A stretch of 64,000 bases of DNA from Sphingomonas sp. Leaf242. GTDB lineage: Bacteria; Pseudomonadota; Alphaproteobacteria; Sphingomonadales; Sphingomonadaceae. The position numbers and the translations under genes were made by a program. The stretch is from positions 62,001-126,000 of the forward strand of contig NZ_LMLW01000012.1 of NCBI RefSeq assembly GCF_001422045.1. The letters run 5' to 3'. Positions 51,639 to 58,641 of this stretch are shown piece by piece. A model generated the notes under the pieces. It was not told the DNA's origin, did no database searches, and saw nothing but the letters and a program-made list of their open reading frames with translations. Position 1 is the stretch's first letter, and each line of letters opens with the position of its first letter.

Positions 51639-52823
51639 ATGGCCGGGATGGGCAAGTTCGACTGGGCGGATCCGTTCCTGCTCGACGATCAGTTGAGCGA
51701 GGACGAGCGGATGATCCGCGACAGCGCGAAGGCCTATGCCGACGACAAGCTCGCGCCGCGGATTATCGACGCGTTCCAGCACGAGCATACCGACCCTGCG
51801 ATTTTCCGCGAGATGGGTGCACTCGGCTTGCTCGGACCGACCATCCCCGAGGAATATGGCGGCGTCGGTGCATCGTACGTCGCGTACGGGCTGGTCGCGC
51901 GCGAGGTAGAGCGGATCGACTCGGGGTATCGCTCGATGATGTCGGTGCAATCTAGCCTCGTGATGTACCCGATCAACGCGTTCGGCTCCGAAGAGCAGAA
52001 GCGCAAATACCTGCCCAAGCTTGCGACCGGTGAGTGGATCGGCTGTTTTGGGCTGACCGAACCTGATGCCGGCTCCGATCCCGGTGGGATGACGACGCGG
52101 GCGAAGAAGACGGCCAACGGTTATGTAATCTCGGGCGCGAAGACGTGGATCTCGAACTCTCCGATCGCGGACGTGTTCGTGATCTGGGCGAAGTCCGACG
52201 AGCATGGCGGGGGCATCCGCGGCTTTATCCTGGAGCGCGGGATGAAGGGACTGGAGACGCCCAAGATCGAGGGCAAGCTGTCGTTGCGCGCGTCGATCAC
52301 GGGCATGGTGATGATGGACGAGGTCGAGGTCGGTGACAACGCGCTGCTGCCCGACGTGCAGGGCTTGAAGGGGCCGTTCGGCTGCCTCAATCGCGCGCGT
52401 TACGGGATTTCCTGGGGTGCGTTAGGCGCAGCGGAGTTCTGTTTCCATGCGGCGCGGCAATATGGCCTCGACCGCAACCAGTTCGGGACGCCGCTGGCGG
52501 GGCGGCAGCTTTTCCAGAAGAAGCTGGCGGATATGGAAACCGAGATCGCGCTCGGGTTGCAGGCGAGCTTGCGCGTCGGGCGGTTGATGGACGAGGGCCG
52601 GTTCGCGCCGGAAATGGTCTCGATCGTGAAGCGGAATAACGTCGGCAAGGCGCTCGATATCGCGCGCATGTCTCGCGACATGCATGGCGGGAATGGAATT
52701 TCGGGGGAGTATCAGGTGATGCGCCACCTGATGAACCTGGAGACGGTCAACACGTATGAGGGTGCGCATGACGTACATGCGTTGATCCTCGGGCGGGCGA
52801 TCACGGGTATCGCTGCGTTTTGA
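51639..52823 (+). CDS. gcdH: Glutaryl-CoA dehydrogenase
   Basis: 394-residue acyl-CoA dehydrogenase, FAD-linked. 'GPTIPEEYGGVGASYVAYGLV', 'GCFGLTEPDAGSDPGGM', 'KTWISNSPIADVFVIWAK' and the final 'NLETVNTYEGAHDVHALILGRAITG' (Glu base) place it with the glutaryl-CoA group, which oxidises and decarboxylates glutaryl-CoA to crotonyl-CoA in lysine/tryptophan breakdown. AAGGAG precedes ATG 51639. A CoA transferase that could supply glutaryl-CoA follows. Confidence 0.92.
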   Translation: MAGMGKFDWADPFLLDDQLSEDERMIRDSAKAYADDKLAPRIIDAFQHEHTDPAIFREMGALGLLGPTIPEEYGGVGASYVAYGLVAREVERIDSGYRSMMSVQSSLVMYPINAFGSEEQKRKYLPKLATGEWIGCFGLTEPDAGSDPGGMTTRAKKTANGYVISGAKTWISNSPIADVFVIWAKSDEHGGGIRGFILERGMKGLETPKIEGKLSLRASITGMVMMDEVEVGDNALLPDVQGLKGPFGCLNRARYGISWGALGAAEFCFHAARQYGLDRNQFGTPLAGRQLFQKKLADMETEIALGLQASLRVGRLMDEGRFAPEMVSIVKRNNVGKALDIARMSRDMHGGNGISGEYQVMRHLMNLETVNTYEGAHDVHALILGRAITGIAAF

Positions 52824-52841
52824 GTTCAACCCCTACGTCCT

Positions 52842-52949
52842 ACCACCCCGGCGAAGGCCGGGGCCCAATTGGGGAACGCGTATTGGCTGACGCTGCGCGT
52901 TGTTACTCCGGCCTTTCCAATTGGGCCCCGGCCTTCGCCGGGGTGGTGT
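52842..52949. repeat. Palindromic repeat family A, copy 3
   Basis: Arms CCACCCCGGCGAAGGCCGGG and CCCGGCCTTCGCCGGGGTGG; the core ends GTTACTCCGGCCTTTCC. It occupies the whole gap between gcdH and the CoA transferase gene, and its right arm (CGGGGTGG) lies at the ribosome-binding position of that gene. Confidence 0.88.
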
Positions 52950-52950
52950 T

Positions 52951-54099
52951 ATGACGGAGGAACGCAAACCCTCCCCCCTCGCCGGTTTGAAGGTAGTCGA
53001 ACTTGCCCGGATCCTTGCGGGTCCTTGGGCGGGACAGGTTCTTGCCGATCTCGGTGCCGAGGTGGTCAAGATCGAGAGCCCGGCCGGTGACGACACGCGA
53101 ACCTGGGGGCCGCCGTTCATCGACAACCCTGACGGCACGCGTGATGCAGCGTATTTCCATGCCGCCAACCGCGGGAAGCGGTCGGTCGTTGCCGACTTTA
53201 CCACGCCTGAAGGCCAGGCTGTCGTCCGCGACCTGATCGCCGATACCGACGTCGTGATCGAGAACTTCAAGGTGGGCGGGCTCGCCAAATACGGGCTCGA
53301 CTATGCCACCCTATCCGCGATCAACCCGCGGCTGGTATATTGCTCGATCACCGGGTTCGGGCAGGACGGGCCCTATGCTCCTCGCGCGGGTTACGACTTC
53401 ATCGTCCAGGGCATGAGCGGGATCATGGACCTGACCGGCGAACCGGACGGCGCGCCGCAGAAGATCGGCGTGGCGTTCGCGGACATCATGACCGGGCTGT
53501 ATGCGGTGATCGCGATCCAGGCGGCGCTGGCGATGCGCGAGCGGACTGGCCGGGGTCAGCAGATCGACATGGCGCTGCTCGATACGATGACCGGGGTGCT
53601 CGCCAACCAGGCGATGAATTGGTTCGCGAGCGGCGTGTCGCCGACGCGGGTCGGGAATGCGCATATGAACGTGTGTCCCTATGCGGTGTTTCCGTGCGCG
53701 GATGGGTGGTTCATCCTGGCGGTCGGGAATGACGGGCAGTTCCGGCGGTTCTGCGATGCGATGGGGTTGCCCGAGATGCGCGACGATCCGCGGTTCGCGA
53801 CCAATGCCGGGCGGTTGGCGTTCACGGACATCTTGTTCGCGGGGATCGAGGCGGCGACGTCTCTGGTGCCTAAGCTCGAGTTGCTGGCGCGGCTGGAGGC
53901 GGTCGGGGTGCCTGCCGGGCCGATCAATACGGTCGCGCAGGCTTTCGATGATCCGCAGGTTATCGCCCGGGGGATGGCGATCGAAGTCGCGCGGCCGGAT
54001 GGGTCTCTGGTTCCGGGGCTGCGTACGCCAATCCGGTTTTCCGAGGCCGATCTCGCGACTGGGCGGGCGGCACCGATGCTGCCACGTCCGTCATCCTGA
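52951..54099 (+). CDS. CaiB/BaiF family CoA transferase
   Basis: 382-residue type III CoA transferase. The family start is 'PLAGLKVVELARILAGPWAGQVLADLGAEVVKIESP'; a conserved region is 'GYDFIVQGMSGIMDLTGEPDGAPQKIGVAFADIMTGLYA' with the catalytic Asp probably in 'AFADIMTG'. With gcdH upstream, the reaction is likely succinyl-CoA:glutarate CoA transfer (inference). The stop codon TGA (54097-54099) lies in a family B repeat. Confidence 0.85.
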   Translation: MTEERKPSPLAGLKVVELARILAGPWAGQVLADLGAEVVKIESPAGDDTRTWGPPFIDNPDGTRDAAYFHAANRGKRSVVADFTTPEGQAVVRDLIADTDVVIENFKVGGLAKYGLDYATLSAINPRLVYCSITGFGQDGPYAPRAGYDFIVQGMSGIMDLTGEPDGAPQKIGVAFADIMTGLYAVIAIQAALAMRERTGRGQQIDMALLDTMTGVLANQAMNWFASGVSPTRVGNAHMNVCPYAVFPCADGWFILAVGNDGQFRRFCDAMGLPEMRDDPRFATNAGRLAFTDILFAGIEAATSLVPKLELLARLEAVGVPAGPINTVAQAFDDPQVIARGMAIEVARPDGSLVPGLRTPIRFSEADLATGRAAPMLPRPSS

Positions 54100-54172
54100 C
54101 GAAAGTCAGGACCCAGAGCCACTAGCGCAGACATGCGTGGCTCTGGATCCTGGGTCGAGCCCAGGATGACGG
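54090..54172. repeat. Palindromic repeat family B, copy 2
   Basis: CATCCTGACGAAAGTCAGGACCC faces GGATCCTGGGTCGAGCCCAGGATGACGG around CAGAGCCAC and GTGGCTCTG. The left arm supplies the stop codon of the CoA transferase gene; the right arm ends 8 bases before the stop of the convergent transporter. Confidence 0.85.
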
Positions 54173-54179
54173 ATGGGGG

Positions 54180-55475
54180 TTAGGCCGCGACCTCCGCCAC
54201 CGGCTTCCGTGCGTAAAGCCCGTATGCCAGGATCAGCGCGTAGCAGATCGCCGGGAGCAGCAGCGCGAAGTGCAGGCTGCCCGACTTGTCCGCCAGCATG
54301 CCCGTCAGATACGGGACGATCGCGCCGCCGACGATCGCCGTGGCGATCACGCCCGAGCCTTCCGCCGCACGCTTGCCGAGACCTTCGGACGCGAGGCTGA
54401 AGATCGTCGGGAACATCACCGCGTTCATCAGGCCGATCGCCAGCAGCGCCCAGCCCGACACTGCGCCCTCGGTGTTCGCCGAGATCAGGATCAGCGCCAG
54501 CGTGCCCGTCGCGACGCCCGCGAGCACCTTGCCGGGCGACACCTTGTTCAGCACGTACGCGCCGATGAACCGGCCGACCAGCGCGCCGCCCCAGTAGAAC
54601 GGCACATGCTTGCCCGCCGCGACGTCGCTCAGGCCCATCACGCTCGGCTGCATGAGATAGTTCACGATCAGCGAGCCGACCGCGACTTCGGCGCCGACGT
54701 ACAGGAAGATGCACGCCGTCCCCATCGCGAAGCGCGGGCGCTTCAGCAGCGTGAACGCGTGGAAGATGCTGCCAGTCTGGTCCTGCTCCTCGTTGAGCCG
54801 GTTGCGACGGGTCCACACCACCGCCGCGACGATCAGCAGCGCGATCGCGAGGCCGATATAGGTGTGCACGACGGTCCGCGACGACTCCGTCCGGTACGCG
54901 TCGAGCGCGGCGCCGGTGAGCGTCGAGGAGTCGACCGTCGCCAGCCCGCCGAGGATCAGCGCGGAGCCGACATACGGAAAGATGGTGGTGCCGAGCGAGT
55001 TGAACGCCTGCGCGAACGTCAGCCGGCTCGAGGCGGACTTGGGATGGCCGAGCGCCGAGATCAGCGGGTTGGCGACGACCTGCACCACGGTGATGCCTGC
55101 GCCGAGCACGAACAGCGCGAACAGGAACATGCCGAAGCTCGCCTGCCCTGCGGCGGGGATGAACAACAGGCAGCCTGCGGTCATCGTCACGAGCCCGATC
55201 GACGCAGTCCGCATGTAGCCGGCTTTGCGGACGATCGCGGCGGCGGGGATCGAGAACAGCGCATAGGCGAGGAAGAACGCCGACTGGACCAGCATCGCGG
55301 TCGCGTGGTCGAGCGTAAACAGCTCCTTCATCTTGGGGATGATGATGTCGTTCAGCGAGGTGATGCCGCCAAAGATGAAGAACAGCGCAAACACGAACAC
55401 GCGCAGGTCGGGCGCGTCGTAGCCGTGGCTGGCGTCGCCTCCGGCTGCTGCGGTGGATTTGGTATCGACGTGCAT
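54180..55475 (-). CDS. Sugar MFS transporter (FucP/NagP type)
   Basis: 431 residues, twelve helices. 'FVFALFFIFGGITSLNDIIIPKMKELFTLDHATAMLVQSAFFLAYALFSIPAA' is the family's N-terminal signature (FGxxTxxNDxxxPxxK), and 'GAGITVVQVVANPLISALG' and 'FAQAFNSLGTTIFPYVG' are diagnostic of fucose/glucose/galactose:H+ symporters. Start ATG 55475. It runs toward the CoA transferase gene. No sugar catabolic genes are near, so the substrate is open. Confidence 0.9.
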   Translation of the reverse strand: MHVDTKSTAAAGGDASHGYDAPDLRVFVFALFFIFGGITSLNDIIIPKMKELFTLDHATAMLVQSAFFLAYALFSIPAAAIVRKAGYMRTASIGLVTMTAGCLLFIPAAGQASFGMFLFALFVLGAGITVVQVVANPLISALGHPKSASSRLTFAQAFNSLGTTIFPYVGSALILGGLATVDSSTLTGAALDAYRTESSRTVVHTYIGLAIALLIVAAVVWTRRNRLNEEQDQTGSIFHAFTLLKRPRFAMGTACIFLYVGAEVAVGSLIVNYLMQPSVMGLSDVAAGKHVPFYWGGALVGRFIGAYVLNKVSPGKVLAGVATGTLALILISANTEGAVSGWALLAIGLMNAVMFPTIFSLASEGLGKRAAEGSGVIATAIVGGAIVPYLTGMLADKSGSLHFALLLPAICYALILAYGLYARKPVAEVAA

Positions 55476-55578
55476 CGTATTGCGCCCTCTCGCGGTATTT
55501 CCGCGCGACATAAGCCGGGGTGGCGACGCGTGGCAATGCCGCGTGGTGCGATCCGTCCCGTCAGGCTAGGACGACGGC

Positions 55579-56124
55579 ATGAGCCGCTTCACCGTCAACA
55601 ACGAGCCGATCGAATACAAGCTCGACAATGCTACGCCGCTGCTGTGGGCGCTGCGCGATGCGTCGAACCTCACGGGGACGAAATATGGCTGCGGCACCGG
55701 GCAGTGCGGCGCGTGCACGGTCGATATCGATGGGCGCGCGATGCCGAGTTGCCGCGTGCCGATCGGCTCGATCGAGGGGGCGTACGTCACGACGATCGAG
55801 GGGCTGTCGCGTGAGCGTAACCACCCGGTACAGCTGGCGTTTATCGCGGAGTCGGTGCCGCAATGCGGGTTCTGCATTCCCGGGATGATCATGGCGGCGG
55901 CCGCGTTGCTGAAACGCAATGCAGACCCGAGCGAAGCGCTGATCCGCGAGCAGATCACCAACCTGTGTCGGTGCGGGGTGTATCCGCGCGTGGTCGAGGC
56001 GATCCAGCGCGCCGGGCGCGCGATGCGCGGGGAAGAGGTGATCCCCGCCGGGCCGCGACCGGGGATCGATCCGGCCGACTCGGCGCGGCTGGTGCCAGCA
56101 CTGGTGCCGCCGCCGGCGCGGTAG
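55579..56124 (+). CDS. (2Fe-2S)-binding small subunit of a molybdenum hydroxylase, orphan
   Basis: 181 residues of the xanthine oxidase/isoquinoline oxidoreductase alpha-subunit family. Plant-type cluster: 'YGCGTGQCGACTVDIDG' plus 'PSC'; second cluster: 'QCGFCIPGMIM' and 'NLCRCGVYPRVVEAI'. These normally pair with a large Mo-pterin subunit encoded next door, which is absent here: the next genes are a repeat array and an RcnB-like gene. It might act with a partner elsewhere. Divergent from the transporter. Confidence 0.88.
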   Translation: MSRFTVNNEPIEYKLDNATPLLWALRDASNLTGTKYGCGTGQCGACTVDIDGRAMPSCRVPIGSIEGAYVTTIEGLSRERNHPVQLAFIAESVPQCGFCIPGMIMAAAALLKRNADPSEALIREQITNLCRCGVYPRVVEAIQRAGRAMRGEEVIPAGPRPGIDPADSARLVPALVPPPAR

Positions 56125-56147
56125 CGCGCGCTTCAATGCCAAGCATG

Positions 56148-56201
56148 TTCTCCCGCGAAGGCGGGAGTCCAGTCTGGGCTCCCGCCTTCGCGGGAGAACA
56201 A
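56148..56201. repeat. Long perfect hairpin repeat (family G)
   Basis: TTCTCCCGCGAAGGCGGGAG and CTCCCGCCTTCGCGGGAGAA are perfect inverted copies with CCAG/CTGG in the loop. It lies after the 2Fe-2S subunit gene. Confidence 0.9.
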
Positions 56202-56275
56202 GTAAGAGCGCGATGTGTGCGTTGGTTAGGCCGCCCACCCAACCGTCGCCAGCATAACCGCCGCTACCCCTGCTG

Positions 56276-56380
56276 CACCACCCCGGCGAAGGCCGGGGCC
56301 CAATTGGAACGTCCAAGGTAATTGGTCGCGCGCCTTGTTACTCGCCGCCCCAATTGGACCCCCGCCTTCGCCGGGGTGGA
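56276..56380. repeat. Palindromic repeat family A, copy 4
   Basis: CACCACCCCGGCGAAGGCCG, core with CTTGTTACTCGCCGCC, then CCGCCTTCGCCGGGGTGG. It lies between the family G hairpin and the RcnB-like gene. Confidence 0.85.
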
Positions 56381-56521
56381 TGCTTCAAAGACGTAGCGAC
56401 GTATCCGACCTAAACCTGTCTGATCGCTGACGAACGCATTCAGCCTCTCCACATAGCGGAAATCCTAGACCCGACCCATCATAGGAGCCGGCTCGTGCGC
56501 CGGCAGTCGAGGACGACGGCG

Positions 56522-57475
56522 ATGACGGGCAAGTTTCTCAAACTCTTGATGGCGGCCTCCGCGTTGGTGCCGGCGACCATGATGGCAACGACCGCCACCG
56601 CCCAGCAGGTCGATCAGGACCGCGGTGACCGCCGCAATGATGGCCCGCGTCAGGATCGTGGCCAGCGTCCGGATCGCGGCGATCGTGGCCCACGTCCGGA
56701 CGGCCAGGCTTTCCAGCAGCAGCGTCCCGACCGCCCCGCCACGCCTGACCAGGCCCAACGCCCGCAGCGCGCCGATCTCGGCACGCAGCCGCAAGTCCGC
56801 GGCGACCGCCCCGACGGTCAAGGACGTCCCGATTGGAATGGCCAGCGCGGAAACGGCCAGGGCTGGAACGGTCAGGCTCGTCCCGACGCGCAAGCTGGCC
56901 AGAACCGCCCTGACTGGAACCGAGGGCAAGATCGCCCCGGCTTCGACCGCGGCACCCAGCAGGCGGATCGCGGCCAATTCGATCGCAACGGACGCGGCGA
57001 CTGGCGCAACGACGGACGCAATGACGGACGGGGCGACAACCGGGGCGACTGGCGCAACGGCGGTCGCGACGGCTATCAAAACCGCCAACCCAACCGCGCC
57101 TATGGCAACGTCCAGGGCTATGGCCGGGGCGGCTACAACCAGGGCCGTTACAACCAGGGCGGCGCATGGAACCGTGGCTGGCGGAACGACAACCGCTATG
57201 CCTGGAGCAACTACCGCGCGTCGAACCGCGGCGCCTACCGCCTCCCGCGCTATTATGCACCGAGCGGCTGGGGGTCTGGCTACCGTCGCTTCAACGTCGG
57301 CTTCTCGCTGAACCGGATCCTCTACAACCAGAATTACTGGATCCAGGACCCGTACACCTACCGCCTGCCCGAAGCCTACGGCCCGTATCGCTGGGTGCGC
57401 TATTACAACGACGCGTTGCTGGTCGATCTCGACAGCGGCCGCGTGGTCGACACGGTGTACGACATCTTCTGGTAG
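56522..57475 (+). CDS. RcnB family protein with a long low-complexity middle
   Basis: 317 residues from ATG 56522. A signal peptide ends near 'TATAQQ'. Then come about 180 residues rich in Asp, Arg, Gly, Asn and Gln with irregular repeats such as 'DWRNDGRND' and 'RGGYNQGRYNQGGAWN'. The C-terminal domain ('LPRYYAPSGWGSGYRRFNVG', 'YGPYRWVRYYNDALLVDLDSGRVVDTVYDIFW') is of RcnB type. RcnB itself modulates Ni/Co export in E. coli, but most relatives lack an efflux partner, as here. A strong terminator follows at 57508. Confidence 0.85.
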   Translation: MTGKFLKLLMAASALVPATMMATTATAQQVDQDRGDRRNDGPRQDRGQRPDRGDRGPRPDGQAFQQQRPDRPATPDQAQRPQRADLGTQPQVRGDRPDGQGRPDWNGQRGNGQGWNGQARPDAQAGQNRPDWNRGQDRPGFDRGTQQADRGQFDRNGRGDWRNDGRNDGRGDNRGDWRNGGRDGYQNRQPNRAYGNVQGYGRGGYNQGRYNQGGAWNRGWRNDNRYAWSNYRASNRGAYRLPRYYAPSGWGSGYRRFNVGFSLNRILYNQNYWIQDPYTYRLPEAYGPYRWVRYYNDALLVDLDSGRVVDTVYDIFW

Positions 57476-57507
57476 GTTCCGGCCTGCCCGTCACGCAGTA
57501 ACAGGGG

Positions 57508-57551
57508 AGAGCCCCGCGGTGATTTTGATCGCCGCGGGGCTCTTGCGTTTT
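57508..57551 (+). terminator. Terminator after the RcnB-like gene
   Basis: AGAGCCCCGCGGTGAT pairs with ATCGCCGCGGGGCTCT around TTTG, then TGCGTTTT. Confidence 0.9.
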
Positions 57552-57577
57552 GAAGGCGCTTCGCCAAATTCTGCGGC

Positions 57578-58261
57578 GTGGGTATCTTTTCAAAAGCCAA
57601 GAGGGTCGATCCGGCCGCGGCACTTCGCCAAGCCTTCGGATCGCAGGTCGCCGCGCGCCTCGACGCCAATCCCGCGGTGCAGCGCATCGCGATGGACACC
57701 GTGCAGTTCTATTATCAGGACAAGTTCCTCGATCCCGCGACGTGCAAGCGGCTGATCGCGGTGATCGATTCCAAGCGGCGGCCGTCGACCTTGCTCTCCG
57801 ATCGCCCGAACAGCAATTTCCGGACCAGCGAGAGCTGCGACATGGACCGCTGGTCGCCCGACGTGCAGCCGACCGACGAGGCGATCGCCATGTTGCTTGG
57901 CATCGACCTGCTGCACGGCGAGACGATGCAGGGCCAGCGCTACGCCCCCGGCCAGCAATTCCGCGCGCACCATGATTATTTCCACGAGTCCGAAAGCTAT
58001 TGGGCCAAGATGCAGGAGCAAGGCGGCCAGCGCACCTGGACCGCGATGGTGTTCCTCAACGACGTTCCCGAGGGCGGCGCGACGTGGTTCCCGCAGGCCG
58101 GCGTGAAGATCGCGCCGAAGCGCGGCATGCTGCTCGCGTGGAACAACATGAACCCGGACGGGACGCCCAACGGGCTGACGCTGCACGAGGGCATGCCGGT
58201 GGTGGAGGGCGTGAAGTACATCGTGACGAAGTGGTTTCGCGAGCGGCCGTGGATCAAGTGA
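57578..58261 (+). CDS. 2-oxoglutarate/Fe(II) oxygenase (prolyl 4-hydroxylase type)
   Basis: 227 residues, GTG start at 57578. The double-stranded beta-helix iron site is 'FRAHHDYFH' (His-x-Asp) with the distal His in 'GLTLHEGMPVVEG'; Lys in 'KYIVTKWFRERPW' binds 2-oxoglutarate. Family members hydroxylate proline or other residues using O2 and ascorbate-like cofactors. The last residues, 'TKWFRERPW', are conserved in bacterial prolyl hydroxylases. The substrate is unknown and no operon partner is evident. Confidence 0.88.
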   Translation: MGIFSKAKRVDPAAALRQAFGSQVAARLDANPAVQRIAMDTVQFYYQDKFLDPATCKRLIAVIDSKRRPSTLLSDRPNSNFRTSESCDMDRWSPDVQPTDEAIAMLLGIDLLHGETMQGQRYAPGQQFRAHHDYFHESESYWAKMQEQGGQRTWTAMVFLNDVPEGGATWFPQAGVKIAPKRGMLLAWNNMNPDGTPNGLTLHEGMPVVEGVKYIVTKWFRERPWIK

Positions 58262-58305
58262 GGGGCGCTGACCGTTGCGTCTCGTGCGCGATCGCGTCCC
58301 CCCTT

Positions 58306-58455
58306 CCGTTCGTCCTGAGTAGCCGTCGAGTAGCTGCCTCAGCAGCGTATCGAGACGGCGTATCGAAGGACAGGTTGGCACACGGAACCCATGCTTCGAT
58401 ACGCGCCCTCGGTACGCTTCTACGAAGCTACTCGGTCGCTACTCAGCACAAACGG
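58306..58455. repeat. Inverted-repeat element family C, copy 4
   Basis: CCGTTCGTCCTGAGTAG at left and CTACTCAGCACAAACGG at right, with CGTATCGAAGGACAGG and GCTTCGATACGCGCCCTCG in the core; closely similar to copy 3 over its whole length. Confidence 0.88.
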
Positions 58456-58485
58456 AGGGAGTTGGACACATCCAAGGCCATGCCA

Positions 58486-58568
58486 CCGTCATCCTGACGA
58501 AAGTCAGGATCCAGAGCCACACGTGTTCGCGCCGTTACTCTAGGTCCTGACTTTCGTCAGGATGACGG
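58486..58568. repeat. Palindromic repeat family B, copy 3
   Basis: CGTCATCCTGACGAAAGTCA and TGACTTTCGTCAGGATGACG, with CAGAGCCACACG and GCCGTTACTCTAG in the core. It stands between family C copy 4 and recJ; the GTTACT core motif of family A is seen here as well. Confidence 0.85.
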
Positions 58569-58641
58569 CCTAGTAGACGGCGAGCGCGCGTTCAGCCCCC
58601 TCGCCGCTCGACAATCCCTCCACAGCCACTACGTCCAAGGC

